DNA of 64,000 nucleotides, taken from the NCBI GenBank assembly GCA_030407315.1, contig JALQPE010002273.1, positions 26,944-90,943 of the forward strand. The letters run 5' to 3'. Position numbers and translations under genes: made by a program. The notes beneath the pieces were generated by a model. The model saw only the letters and a list, made by a program, of their open reading frames with translations. It did no database searches and was not told the DNA's origin. Shown piece after piece: positions 9,301-18,310 of the stretch. Within the stretch, counting starts at the first letter, position 1; the number at the start of each line of letters is the position of its first letter. This stretch comes from Asparagopsis taxiformis. Its lineage: Eukaryota > Rhodophyta > Florideophyceae > Bonnemaisoniales > Bonnemaisoniaceae.

Positions 9301-11825
9301 ATTCCAGTAATCTTTGTTGGAACAAGACCTGAAGCATTGATACGTAAAACTAGGGCAAATGGAACCATGTCCAGTCGCTCAATTTTCTCGATGCAATTGT
9401 CTCCTTGTAGAGCACTATTCCAATCATTGGCGTGTTTCTGGACCTCCAGACCGAGAAGGCGGGAGAAATCATATTCATCTCCTCTGGCAGCAAAAACACT
9501 ATCTGGGCCATCCCAAGAATCCTCCCTGACGAAAACCGATTCTTTCGAATCGGAAAGCGAACTGGATGCAGGTGTACAGTGGACGCTTCCGTCTCCTAGA
9601 CCTGCAGGGGTCATGTTGGATACAAACGATAGTGCAACATGTCGTGCAGAAGGTGAAGTTGGATGCCAGACATTCTTGATCAAGGAAACTGCTGTTTGAG
9701 CAGCTTTGTCTACTGGAGCGTGGCACATGAGGACACCCATACAATTCGTGGCAGCAGCGATCAAATCGTCCAAGCCGGCTCCTTGAGCAATTGGAATGAC
9801 TATTTGGGATATGCTATTCCATGTCTCTTCATTCAAAGCAACACCTTTCGCCGTGGCATCTCGGTTCTGTTCATCGGCGTGATTGTGAGTAATGCGGCAT
9901 TGCAACTGCGAGCAAATGCAATCGCGAAGAGAGTGTAACGCGGCAGCCGCGAGAACCGGACATGATGTGGAATGTTGAGTAACGAGAGTAGAAATTTTGG
10001 GAAGAGCTTCTTCTGCTTTTTCACGACTTTCGGGGCGCGTGAACAGTGCTAAAACTCGTGAGCACCCCCGAAGCAACATTGCACGATGAATATCGTTGGA
10101 AAGCGTTGACCCTTCCATAGCCTGTTCATATAGTCTGCGACACGCATCGTACAATTGATCCTCATCAGACAATGCGAACGATGACTGGACGCAACAGTCG
10201 CGCATTTTCCAAACAACCATTGCAAGCCACCTTGTAGGCACTACATCTGGAGATGCCTGTAGCGAAATACTAGCAGTATTAATAATAGTAATGACAGACT
10301 TGAGCAATGTCTGATAATCCGATAAGGAAGACCCTGGTTCCGGGTAAGAAAGCGCACTCTTTGCATTGCGCCAAAATAGACTGACAGAGTTCAACACGGC
10401 CGCAAGTTTCAGGCAATTTGCAGACAGCTGAAAAAGCGAACGCCATATCGCAGCAGGTGCTTCCACACGAATATTTGCAGACACGTCCTTGATGATTCGG
10501 CCCATCGCATGGGCAAAGGCCACCCATTCAGTAGTAATAGTAAGTTGGTCAAGGCGGTTAGGGCATATATGTGCAATGGCATCTGCAGCGACGGCTGTGA
10601 CGCGTGAAAGAATGAGCAAGGAAGCGGCATTACTGCCACAAGAGTCTATGGACTCAAGACATTGTAATTGCTGCTTCAATGCCGTGATGCAGGCAATAGC
10701 TTCCCAGCACGAGGCGTCAACTGGAGAGGATTGCGATTGGGTGGCAATCGTAGATATAGGATCTTCCAGCGAGTCTTCAGTCTTCTCCATCGCTACTCTC
10801 CTTCTTTTCATGGGTGGTTGCCTGGGCCTACTATCGTCGGGATTAGACATGGAGTCATCAGGAGAATCTGGTGATATGTACCCACAGTGTGAATAAAAAC
10901 GCAACTGCTGACCGACCAGCCCATTGTCCTTCACGGCATCGCGCACACCGGTATTTATCCAAAAAGAGCATTCCATTCGTCCTAAGGGGGCTGTCAAACG
11001 CGCAATTCTATACAATGCTACACGAATATGTTCATCAAAACCATTGTCCTCCGGTGCCGACTCTGTGAGAACCTTGTGCACGGCGGCTCCAATTCGTACT
11101 CGGAGCAGGGCCGGAACACTACAGCCACAAGAGATATCGAGCGAACGTTCCAGTATAGAGGCAGCAGCAACGGCAACGTTACGTCCGCATCGGGCCGACA
11201 ACAGCAGAGGTGATGAGGCTACGTTGAGGACGTTTGATCTGACTGGTGCGCCGAGACAAATCCAAAGCAGAGGTTCGATGGGACGGGCATCTGGAACTGT
11301 CTGGGGCGGGTCACGTGACGAAAGCAGGGCGGCCAGAAGCGACAGGAGAGCGGCCAATGATCGGGAAGACACGGATATGGTTACAGGGGGCGTCTCACTA
11401 AGATAGCGCGTCTCCAGTTGACTTGTGGAAGCGTCTGTTGCAGCTTGCACGTAGGTGCGAAGGATGACGGGGGAGGGACCGTGTTGATGAGCGACGATAT
11501 CGGCGATAGCTGTTACTAGGTCAGTGACGTAGGCACGCGCGACAGTGAAGGCTCGGCGTTTGACGAGTGCGAGTAGCAAGGTGATACACGTGTGGGTTGC
11601 AGATATACGCACTGAGTCGTCAAAAGCGGAAAGCGCTACGGCTGTGAGTGGACTGAGCAATGGGGTGACGAGTGGTAGGGATTTGGTGGAGCGTGCAGCC
11701 TTTCGGAGAGAGGTGAGTACTGTCTGAGCGAGGGTTGGATTGGTGTGTAGAGTCGGGAGATGTTTGAGTACAAGAGGGAGAAGAGAGAGAGAATCGGAAG
11801 CTGTGTCGTCTTCAGGTGACGGCAT
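3357..11825 (-). CDS. ATR: ATR-type checkpoint kinase (PI3K-like protein kinase)
   Basis: A single uninterrupted 2,822-codon frame. The C-terminal third carries the FAT region, the PI3K-like kinase domain and FATC. The catalytic loop GDRHGEN lies at about 2661-2667, the activation-loop start HVDF at about 2679, and the FATC motif (EGQVSRLIHEA...) occupies the last 31 residues and ends in a hydrophobic tail like that of ATR. The sequence following the catalytic loop (VPFRLT, LHDPL.DW) matches ATR better than ATM, TOR or SMG1. The long N-terminal part is expected to be HEAT solenoid. ATR, with its ATRIP partner, senses RPA-coated single-stranded DNA and triggers the S/G2 checkpoint. It is slightly longer than the human protein and has no introns. 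Confidence 0.95.
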   Translation of the reverse strand: MPSPEDDTASDSLSLLPLVLKHLPTLHTNPTLAQTVLTSLRKAARSTKSLPLVTPLLSPLTAVALSAFDDSVRISATHTCITLLLALVKRRAFTVARAYVTDLVTAIADIVAHQHGPSPVILRTYVQAATDASTSQLETRYLSETPPVTISVSSRSLAALLSLLAALLSSRDPPQTVPDARPIEPLLWICLGAPVRSNVLNVASSPLLLSARCGRNVAVAAASILERSLDISCGCSVPALLRVRIGAAVHKVLTESAPEDNGFDEHIRVALYRIARLTAPLGRMECSFWINTGVRDAVKDNGLVGQQLRFYSHCGYISPDSPDDSMSNPDDSRPRQPPMKRRRVAMEKTEDSLEDPISTIATQSQSSPVDASCWEAIACITALKQQLQCLESIDSCGSNAASLLILSRVTAVAADAIAHICPNRLDQLTITTEWVAFAHAMGRIIKDVSANIRVEAPAAIWRSLFQLSANCLKLAAVLNSVSLFWRNAKSALSYPEPGSSLSDYQTLLKSVITIINTASISLQASPDVVPTRWLAMVVWKMRDCCVQSSFALSDEDQLYDACRRLYEQAMEGSTLSNDIHRAMLLRGCSRVLALFTRPESREKAEEALPKISTLVTQHSTSCPVLAAAALHSLRDCICSQLQCRITHNHADEQNRDATAKGVALNEETWNSISQIVIPIAQGAGLDDLIAAATNCMGVLMCHAPVDKAAQTAVSLIKNVWHPTSPSARHVALSFVSNMTPAGLGDGSVHCTPASSSLSDSKESVFVREDSWDGPDSVFAARGDEYDFSRLLGLEVQKHANDWNSALQGDNCIEKIERLDMVPFALVLRINASGLVPTKITGMAGESLLAVAVSELRHCQSSNSHVGVVNSEESTELTSINSCVAFKGWSSCLITISAINEGLIRNTSTGLRMEQFYGLRHNFSSTDKALTTLLSSQTPLPQIVANFFNSRVSEWIPFALHRMLANETFSIHIAQILMDSSASVMWSRVHRDAVGAILRSGDAVSLESLALRVQKSPTELVNKVSADALARAAMVHTNGFDLSPDGANKLIYESLQEPLVQTLARRAGKIVQRLVMELGGGRESRAKSALDDLAGILSSENRGSHSKSSAGSVVASHFMLVMDAVNRGLFHSKVTEQDRFRYLRMLDGVLRLTSEHLHLFVPKIIASLKMALDSERGDSQFNLQTLKVWSTFLKSLGSQRIVPHLASILSILLPYVPKYEEVLSPALVSTIEESKLQLGSNCSEIILLLRIIDHPSLNPTADALEAERQADRDNASEISNLRPQRGSSRGKDFFETCENLGNIISHQENSTIEGIAAEHLLRILRSNREKLGSVLSRECGRNDDGISEELDITVSLLGKLVTHLSKSRNVDCHDKIMQCIGELGAVDPSIVMQREIVSTLENALNSNCKNRAYPRGVYELVAFLLDEFLVPSLITGERRGGSRSRQNRIGLVIQELLRACGCRADTAIRSSKTTRERKDTDPPVDWKQVLVGDTDEENAIFFWENLLMTTRTIAQPYLAEPFDVLAYKEVFGGNSAGDITLACQDVWSKVKAAASVGVLATAEEWRRQIVVQLVDFIGRQGDFGKTLKALRPVLRYEDEVAAYVFPLAVTTALDIQREKESSEIQEFLIREISQVLRDSTSSQPVFDLFDTLRSWRQARCTSVGRMMAREHREKMLHNSKSATGGSSRRIPRVAVESFIETAKSVDPLTILVDLDGREAPHLSLLVQAKSAFAARAYTRAIMMAEYYIRNLRANRGNLSWPSHISSLLGSEGKCREQVSSADATAEAEAFAIMQKSFAELEDVDSMTGVAALRASTSLSDTVIDAETAGRYDEVLISYERALAESPRNVKLHSGFLQCLMTLGHWQTMLSHAEGLASSAMIDESSLRQTAQAMGIEAAWRLGRWDKLESFSRPKYADAERQDVASSASLWRVDFGASFGNMLLSLQQRDAASVYKAGMNARRHILNPLVRIAREGYSRAYPMVALLHSISDVEDAATALIAAEEESKEDEEVCIVNDVQRLITLSGRYKCTASSLRVREPILSTQRVCFELLQKGRDSARVSLQLAKLAKEANNLRAASVSAFKATSTAPDGGDVWHASVLEMARIRRAQGDSSGALLMVKKEIERLLAAIDSRAPGQTAGEKRKTTEFLAANSDRLCTAYVLAGSWIEEARSEPSEVILTYFEEAAAYGESREEPFYALGRHYDSLLQAGANADSEDSSTAEMRSTRRTRGTQGMNVDRGLHYSRYVPLVIKSFASALCNGHSRIYEALPRMLTVWFDYHTAASGPNSRALVREVEGDVKREIKKAFHNIPLYMWMTAISQLMSRILHPSRPVKEELVQLLARVVIAYPNESCWTILPSSQLRAVDRRKAASEILNMAVQLAKKPGTQEARDKSRMVKSTIQSALFAVRGFVDICLFQTAKEKRGKKDNCAREFSHLKAHMQDPAKPSPIVPTLKTLTVQLPSSGGGEHRPFAARPVRIIDMEDTVLVMSSLMRPRRIGLIGDDGRVYRFLAKRETAGDMRKDSRLVEFITVVNRLLGKDSAARRRDLELKTYAVLPLSEETGMIEWVNDLCPLRTLVREQHLRIANLPESGAIQQKYQSMSDHTKFLEEWAIVKFPPVLDKFFVQNFGGGADAAAWLVARNLWTQSVAVWSMAGYVVGLGDRHGENILIEATTGRCVHVDFAMLFDKGLTLKVPEVVPFRLTQNVVTAMGMYGYEGPFRMVSEVVMGILRRNTDALLGVLETFLHDPLADWGRGGTSGGGGGGVASNEAWQTRGAVKAKLTGMMDGSGLPLSIEGQVSRLIHEACSMENLGKMYLWWSAWV

Positions 11826-12457
11826 TGTTATGGCATCGAGGAGTTGGAGCGTTGTGTTGGAAACATAATACGGTCAGCAGGACGATAAACGACTGGAGCG
11901 ATAGTCTGCAGCAGTTGAAATTGTGCGGCGCGATCTGAGTGAAACGTGGGTCGGATCAATAGAAATCGCGGGAAAATGGCATATTGTCATATGGTGATGT
12001 ATTTTTGTACAAATTTATTTGGTTCCACTTGTCGAATTGATTTGTGCCAACAAAATAGGGCCACGTGGCTGATTGGTGCATTGCGCGAGAGGCGAAGGGC
12101 CAATGAATTTGCTTGTTTTCGTCAACTGTGTTGACCGAGGTGAAATGGCAGAGAATCGGCCAAACTTGCCTTTGTTTCGACCACAGAAAATTTTGTGCTT
12201 AGATACGACCCTGCAGTCGTCAACGGTGATTGGTGTTTCACTGCAGTTCCGTTGTCCGTCTGTTGCCAGCTTGGAACGGTAGCTGTTCCGCAAGCACGTG
12301 ATCGATCGCGCAACACGCTTCTAGTGAACAGAGGTGGAGTTTACAAAACATAGAACGTAACACAACCTAACAGAATTTGCTCGAACGGCATGCACCGAGT
12401 AAGCCCAACCCGACCAAGCTATCGTACAAACCAAACCAACATATACACCAGCAAATG
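11826..12457. other. Intergenic: ATR 5' flank and UBE2H 3' flank
   Basis: AT-richer spacer upstream of ATR. It must contain the ATR promoter and the 3' UTR of the UBE2H gene. No ORF with a recognisable domain, repeat or RNA gene was seen. Confidence 0.5.
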
Positions 12458-13353
12458 TTATAGTTCCAATGTGGCACCTAGTCCAGGCGAGGAATCTGTG
12501 GTAGCAACAGCAACAGCAACGCTATTATCTATGTCGCGGTCCTCTTCCTCTGAATCGCTCATAGAGAAATTGGAACCTTCATCATCGTCCTCTGCTTCGC
12601 CAGCACTACCGCATGGAAAATCCTCTGGCTTGGCGTACTTTTGCACGTATTCGCGCACCTTTTGTCGGTATCGCTCCGGTTCGCGCATTTGTAGCGCTGC
12701 AGCCTCCCCGTTCAACGGGTCGGTCGGATTCGGATAAGTTAGCAACTGTGGAAGGAACACTTCAAAGATATTTGTCAGGTCGTACATAGGACTCCAGGAC
12801 TGGTTGATTACGTCTAGGCACACACTTCCAGACCTATGCACATGAAAAGAGAGTCGAATTGTTAGTTGGTCGGTGTTGAGCAGTAGGAGCCGAAAGGGTG
12901 CGACGCGATACAACTTACATTTCATCGACGTTGGGATGATACAATCTATTGATGAAGCCAATACTCGGGCTTTTGTACGGATAAGCTTCTGGTAGCTCGA
13001 CATGAACCTTCCATACGCCTCCCTCGTACGGCGCTGCTCGGCAGACGAAAGGACAATCAACAAGAAACAGGTGCGTTAGCGCGCCGATAAGAGATGGTTT
13101 GTGGGATTGGAGGATTGCAACGTACTTGTCTTGGGTCCATGAAACTTGACGTAAAACTCTCCGACACGGTCGCCATCTGCCATTTGTATTTCATAATCTG
13201 CCATCATGCTGTATACGGCAAGGACGACGAGGTGTGGATTGTTAGTACAGAGTCGATTGAGGACGCGACTCGAAAACAAGAAGCGGGAAAGAGAGGTTGA
13301 ATAACGCACAGTTTCATAAGGTCGGTCTCTCTTCGCTTTCCTGGGGAAGCCAT
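12458..13353 (-). CDS. UBE2H: Ubiquitin-conjugating enzyme E2 H (UBE2H/Ubc8), four exons
   Basis: Exons, in coding order: 13353-13310, 13208-13126, 13033-12919, 12833-12458. All three introns (101, 92 and 85 nt) are GT-AG and phases agree, giving 205 residues. The protein is collinear with human UBE2H: N-terminus with GKRR, core PYEGGVW, HPN motif (75-77), catalytic Cys86 in GSVCLDV, PQLL.YPNP.DPLNG, and the acidic Ser/Asp/Glu-rich tail ending in an SDSEEED-type stretch. The family accepts ubiquitin from E1 and works with the CTLH/GID ligase, in yeast for turnover of gluconeogenic enzymes. Exon joins are inferred from splice sites plus homology, with no transcript evidence. Confidence 0.93.
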
Positions 13354-13990
13354 ATTGACGACGACGTATCAACAGTGCGCAAGCTGTCGAGATGATTGGA
13401 AAACACGGGAAAGGATAGTCGGATGTGCTAGGCGACAGTCGAGTCGCACTGAGATGGAAGCGAGTGGGAAGAAAACAAGTCGAAAGAAGAGTCGGTCACG
13501 GATGACATCCATGAGCCAAGCTAGGTGCTTATCTGGGGATATCTCACCTCTCTTCCACCTAACCTAATACCTGCACGCAAGCGGCTGCAATGGCATGCCA
13601 AGCAAGCACACGCACCGCAAGTTATCATATGTTATGAAACGTGTATACGTGGCTACACGTGTCACTGTCTCTATTGGTCTCACGCGTCTGTTCACTTGAG
13701 TGTGTCTCGACCAAAGCGGGAGTTGTGTGGCGACCAAACTCGACACCATCATGTTCGTCCGCTGTCGGCAGCTTTGTTTATTTGCGCACCAGCTCAATAT
13801 CATCGCAACCAAAAAACGGTCATCAATCCGCCCGTAACCGTCCCAACATGTCCGACCAACACTGTGATAATAAACTTTTTCCCACCCACCCATTATACAT
13901 TCGCTCCTCGCATTGCCGCCCACCCGCCCACGCTCATCTCCGCTGTCAGGTGAGCGTTCCGTGCGACGCAAGCTGGTAATCAGCACGCAG
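13354..13990. other. Intergenic, divergent promoter region
   Basis: It lies between the UBE2H start (minus) and the propeller-like gene (plus). Upstream of 13991 the plus-strand frame extends only through a TTG codon. Nothing else recognisable. Confidence 0.45.
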
Positions 13991-15964
13991 ATGAACCCAA
14001 TCATTTCCCAATCTCCCACAACGACCATACTCACCCGACCAGCGCCCTATCGCACCTGTCGCCGTCCAGCGCGCGGTGCCCTCGTTTCGCAGCGATGGGT
14101 TCCCCACGACATTTGGTACAAATTGGCCGTGTTGCTCACCAAAATCTCAGACATTCAGCTCTTTCAGCGAATTTGCGCCGCCTCCAATGACGCCGTGCAG
14201 ATTGTTCAGCAGCCGCGTCAAAGACTCGTTCGTGATCAGTTTAATGTTTGTAGCTTTCTTATTCCAGAGGAGCTCATGGAAAAGGTGCTCATGGTGCACG
14301 TTGTGCCCCCAGATGGCGAAAGTCTCATTCTCTTCGTAGATGAAAGTGAATCCGGCAATGGTGTCGATCTTGCCTGGCTTCGTGGCACTCGTTTACGAAG
14401 GACTGCTCTAGGTCTAGAGAATGTACCTGCCTCTACTGTGAGTAATATTCAGTTTTCTCCAGACGGCACTCGCATCGCCCTGCTCGTCACCCTTGCTCAT
14501 GGCTCGCTCATCCCGGAGGAATTGGACCCGCTCCATCGGTTGCGTGGTTGGGAAGACATGCGGACAACAGATGGAAAGCTCTATGAAATGCATTACGACC
14601 CGTGTGAAGATTGCACCGTGCAAATTATTGACCTTATGCGCGATGAAAACGGCCACCCAAGCCAATTGACTGTGCACACCTTCTCACACGTCTTTGTGCC
14701 TGAATACGGCTTTGACATGGTGTGGAGAAATACCGGTCCCGAAGCAAAGGATGGTCCTGAGCTGGCCTTTGCCGCCATGTTACATTCTGCAGCTGGAGCC
14801 GCCACTTATCTTGTGCGATGGAAATCATTCTACAGACCTCTTGCGAAGAATTACGTGTTCATGGCGTGCATTGACGGCGCAAGTACCGAGTTGCTGCATG
14901 ACAAACGCCAAGCCATGATGACGTTTGAAGCTACTCGATGCACGTCAAGGATAGAACTGGCACAGAATGCGCAGTACATATTTTTTGACACCGTATCCAA
15001 GTTTGGCATTTTGAGATTTGATCAAGTTGTTGATGCCAGCAAATCCAAGGTCACACGCGCTGATCTCCCCAACAATCCGCGTCCGAGTTTCTGGCGCTCT
15101 TATCATTCGACCCACACTCCGATTCAGCATGGTAACAGTCGATCAGTTGTGGACAGTTGTAATGGTGGGGCCGATTTTGTTGGAGGCCAAAACGACAAGT
15201 ACAGCATTCCACTTGAAGATCTGAAGCGTTCTGCTATGATTACTGCCCAAAAGAACCCCAGCTTCATCGAGGAATCTGCGCGGATAAGTCGTATGTCGCC
15301 GGATGGAAGCCTCTTATGTTCCATTGTGGGAGTGAATCAGCAATTTACCACCAGGGGGACACAAATCATGCATGTGAAGCATGTTGAAATGCGATCTAGT
15401 CTAACTGGCCGCTTAATATATCGTCGCATGATTGTTCGGCCCCATGCGTCAACCTCAAAAGTCAAGTACTTTCGAATGCACTTTGAAAAATCGGGTGATA
15501 TAGCGCAACTAGCTATGGGATTCTCTTGCGATTCCTCGCTTCTCATGGTTTGGGACACACAACTAACGAGCAATCAATGCCTCACAACACAGAGGCTGCC
15601 CCTCGTATTCGATGCCAGAACTGGCAAACTCATTCAAGATTTTTCCAAGCTATCGCAATTGGTTGAGTATGAACATTTGCAAATGTCGCCCGATGCTCTC
15701 ACAATATACGGGACAAGAGTGAGCAATGGGTGCATTGTGATGGATGCAATAGACATTCTTTCTGGAACCACACTGAAGACGGTTTCAATCACAGGGCGCG
15801 TTCATTCGCCCATGAACATTTCACCGCATTCAATATATATTCTGCCCAACAGGCAATTGTACACCGTGTCCCGCGGTTGCGTCGATGTATTATGGGAAAC
15901 TACGCGCGGATCACTTGGGTGCGGGTGGAGCGCCGAGCTTGATCCCGACGCTTCATCTTGTTAA
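13991..15964 (+). CDS. Hypothetical protein with beta-propeller-like repeats
   Basis: A 657-residue protein I do not recognise as a family. Its N-terminal part, around WVPHDIWYKLAVLL, looks like a short helical module and could be an F-box-like or other adaptor segment. The rest contains recurring blade-like phrases such as FSPDGTRIALLV, MSPDGSLLCSIVG and QMSPDALTIYGT, typical of WD40-like propellers. A propeller adaptor or scaffold is therefore a reasonable but unproven reading. There is no signal peptide or membrane segment. The longer frame upstream starts at TTG, so the ATG at 13991 is chosen. A GTGAGC lies at 13947, but the interval to the start is too short for a normal intron here. Confidence 0.7.
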   Translation: MNPIISQSPTTTILTRPAPYRTCRRPARGALVSQRWVPHDIWYKLAVLLTKISDIQLFQRICAASNDAVQIVQQPRQRLVRDQFNVCSFLIPEELMEKVLMVHVVPPDGESLILFVDESESGNGVDLAWLRGTRLRRTALGLENVPASTVSNIQFSPDGTRIALLVTLAHGSLIPEELDPLHRLRGWEDMRTTDGKLYEMHYDPCEDCTVQIIDLMRDENGHPSQLTVHTFSHVFVPEYGFDMVWRNTGPEAKDGPELAFAAMLHSAAGAATYLVRWKSFYRPLAKNYVFMACIDGASTELLHDKRQAMMTFEATRCTSRIELAQNAQYIFFDTVSKFGILRFDQVVDASKSKVTRADLPNNPRPSFWRSYHSTHTPIQHGNSRSVVDSCNGGADFVGGQNDKYSIPLEDLKRSAMITAQKNPSFIEESARISRMSPDGSLLCSIVGVNQQFTTRGTQIMHVKHVEMRSSLTGRLIYRRMIVRPHASTSKVKYFRMHFEKSGDIAQLAMGFSCDSSLLMVWDTQLTSNQCLTTQRLPLVFDARTGKLIQDFSKLSQLVEYEHLQMSPDALTIYGTRVSNGCIVMDAIDILSGTTLKTVSITGRVHSPMNISPHSIYILPNRQLYTVSRGCVDVLWETTRGSLGCGWSAELDPDASSC

Positions 15965-16161
15965 TTACCCTGACCGAGCATGTAACGTTATAGAGGGCAA
16001 CGATCAATGCTCCCATGCACAGTATTTAACTCGTAGCAAGCAAGGCTTATGTACATATCTAACGACAGTAAACTAAGCAAACGACTAGTTGCTAAACTGG
16101 CGAAATCCGAAAAGGTACAAAACTTTACAGCATGGCACCTCCCTCATCCAACGCTACGCAG

Positions 16162-16950
16162 TTACTTGTCCAATGCAGAAAGGAATGTAGGAGCCTTCTG
16201 AGGCAGGTCCTTCTCAGAGGCCAACACCTTATCAATGATACCATAGTCAACAGCCTCGGACGGACTCAAGTATTTCGTACGGGTCGCATCCTTCTCAATC
16301 TGTTCAAGCGGCTGACCAGAACGCTCTGCAATAATTTCAAATGCCTGCTTGCGATTGTAAAGAACCTCCTTTGCCTTGATAGCGATATCACTAGCCTGGC
16401 CCTGGGCAGATCCTCTCGGCTGGTGCAACATAATAGTAGCATTCGGCAGAGCCGCGCGGTGTCCCTTTTCGCCACTTGCAAGCAACATAGCGGCCATACC
16501 GAATGCCTGACCGACGCAGATGGTGTGCACGGGCATTTTAACATAATTCATCGTATCACCAACAGCAAAGGCCTCTGTTTCAAACCCGACGTTCTGACCG
16601 TCCGGCGAGGACGTGCCCGTGCTATTGATGTACATGTATACAGGCTTTGCAGCGTCCTCGTACTGGAGATACAAAAACTCGGCAATGATCAGCTCTGTGA
16701 CAGCGGGGACGAGACTCATGCCCAGATAAATGATGCGATTGTGCAGGAGGAGCGAGGGCAAATCTGGGGGCGGTCCTGCACGGGCACCCTCATACATGGT
16801 TCCACCACCGCCTGCTGACTGCATTGCGCGCGGCGCGACGCGACGCACGCCGCTTGTTCTGCGTCGCGGCACTGCGGCGCATCGCGAGAATGAATTTTGT
16901 AGCTGTGGACGGACGACATTTGTTGTGAAAGACGAGACGAACGCTGTCAT
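16162..16950 (-). CDS. clpR: Plastid ClpR, catalytically inactive subunit of the Clp protease core
   Basis: A 262-residue protein with an approximately 50-residue Ser/Arg-rich, acid-poor presequence and then a full ClpP fold (PPPDLPSLLL, YLGMSLVP, YINSTGT, HQPRG, GQASDI). The catalytic Ser position in the GxxSM motif is Gly151 (GQAFGMA), and the aligned catalytic Asp position is Thr225, while the His176 position is kept. That is the ClpR signature of cyanobacteria and plastids. ClpR subunits build the mixed heptamers of the stromal Clp core with active ClpP. The ATG at 16950 is chosen because it starts the presequence; the frame runs further upstream without obvious sense. It diverges from the OS-9 gene. 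Confidence 0.92.
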   Translation of the reverse strand: MTAFVSSFTTNVVRPQLQNSFSRCAAVPRRRTSGVRRVAPRAMQSAGGGGTMYEGARAGPPPDLPSLLLHNRIIYLGMSLVPAVTELIIAEFLYLQYEDAAKPVYMYINSTGTSSPDGQNVGFETEAFAVGDTMNYVKMPVHTICVGQAFGMAAMLLASGEKGHRAALPNATIMLHQPRGSAQGQASDIAIKAKEVLYNRKQAFEIIAERSGQPLEQIEKDATRTKYLSPSEAVDYGIIDKVLASEKDLPQKAPTFLSALDK

Positions 16951-17410
16951 GGTGAGTGATTCCAGGGCGCGGAATTGGGGCGCAATTGGCGGATGGAAGG
17001 TGTGCGGCGCGTGCTTTAATCGATTCGATGGAAGATGAGATGTGGCCGGTGGCAGAAGAGACAATGGTACGTACGACCTGGAATCACAAAGCGAACGGTT
17101 GATCTCCTGAACCGACTTTAGCGCTTTGTATGAACGCAATGGTGTCGTGTATGAGCTGGACACGTGGGTAAATTTAGAAAAAATTTCAATCATTTCAGCA
17201 ATCAACATTTCTCCTTGAGTTACAACACAAACTACATCAGCGGAAGAGTCGCAATTGACCTTCAGCTAGCAACAATTGCGCCCGCATTTGGTGCAAACTG
17301 CTGTCAGTGACGGCCGTCAGCTTGCGTCGTTGGGAATTGAGAAACGGAAAGCGGGGATACGAAGGAGCTAACCCGTATCCACCACTTGGGGAGACTCACT
17401 GGACAAAACC
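16951..17410. other. Intergenic, divergent promoter between ClpR and OS-9 genes
   Basis: A 460-bp spacer between two divergent starts, so both promoters should lie here. The minus-strand frame of ClpR stays open through part of it, which I treat as 5' UTR. No other feature seen. Confidence 0.5.
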
Positions 17411-18307
17411 ATGAATGTACAAGCAAGATGGGCAGATCGCTTGCTTGCGCCCATACTCTTCACGATGCTACTCGTTTGTGCATGTGCAGCTTCTGAAACA
17501 TTTTTAATGGGCGAAGTCGCACAGCGAGATCCAACGCGCCCCATATACGAAGTATCGTTTCCAAAGCTTGGCGACACATCGGCGATATACGCTCCAGTGC
17601 ACGATGCAGCAACTCCTGTCGGAATCAAGTCGATGCGAATGGTGACTGCGCGTGGTCAGGTGATGAATTGCCAGCTACCTTCACCGGAGCCGACACCGGA
17701 AGCGACGGCGCATGTGTCTGCGGAAAATCGGTTTGATGACATTGACGATTTGCTGCATGAATACCGAGATAAATGTTTTCTGCGACTGGACGGCTGGTGG
17801 ACGTATGAGTTTTGCTTTGGAAAGTATGTCGTTCAGAAACATATAATTCCTGCGGACCAGGAACCTGCGGAGGGGGAGACGGAAATGCGCTTTGTGCTCG
17901 GCACGCTGAACAAGGAAGCGGACATGGTGCGACGAAGAAATATAAGCGAAGTGTCGACAAAGGATGCTGTATTTACGCAAATGTTTGGCAATGGCACATC
18001 GTGTGACAAAACAAAGCAGCCGCGACGCGTAATGGTGAAATATATGTGCAGCGAAGACGCGGTACAGATTTCTGGCGCAACGAAGAAAGTGCCAAATGAG
18101 AATCTCAACCTACTGAAATCGGTTCGAGAAGTGGAGTCTTGCGTGTACGAACTAGAATTTATGAACAATGCGATATGCAGACATGCTACGTATAAGGAAA
18201 AATTTGCACGCAACGCGCGTCAAATCCGATGTTCGCTTGAACATGGACAAGGAGTTTTTCAAGGTCTGCAATCGGTAGAGTATCAAAAAGCCAGTCTCAA
18301 TCTGTGA
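17411..18307 (+). CDS. OS-9/Yos9-like ER lectin with MRH domain (ER-associated degradation)
   Basis: A 298-residue protein starting with a clear signal peptide (hydrophobic core PILFTMLLVCACA, cleavage near residue 26). The mannose-6-phosphate-receptor homology domain begins near CFLRLDGWWTYEFC; the Trp-Trp pair is the diagnostic OS-9/Yos9 feature that contacts high-mannose glycans. Further MRH cysteines follow (GTSCDK, KYMCSED, ESCVYELEF). The family recognises trimmed N-glycans on misfolded proteins and passes them to the Hrd1 ligase. No ER-retention tetrapeptide is present, so retention probably relies on binding partners. It is a single exon and converges with the isomerase gene, with only 3 bp between stop codons. 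Confidence 0.88.
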   Translation: MNVQARWADRLLAPILFTMLLVCACAASETFLMGEVAQRDPTRPIYEVSFPKLGDTSAIYAPVHDAATPVGIKSMRMVTARGQVMNCQLPSPEPTPEATAHVSAENRFDDIDDLLHEYRDKCFLRLDGWWTYEFCFGKYVVQKHIIPADQEPAEGETEMRFVLGTLNKEADMVRRRNISEVSTKDAVFTQMFGNGTSCDKTKQPRRVMVKYMCSEDAVQISGATKKVPNENLNLLKSVREVESCVYELEFMNNAICRHATYKEKFARNARQIRCSLEHGQGVFQGLQSVEYQKASLNL

Positions 18308-18310
18308 CGA

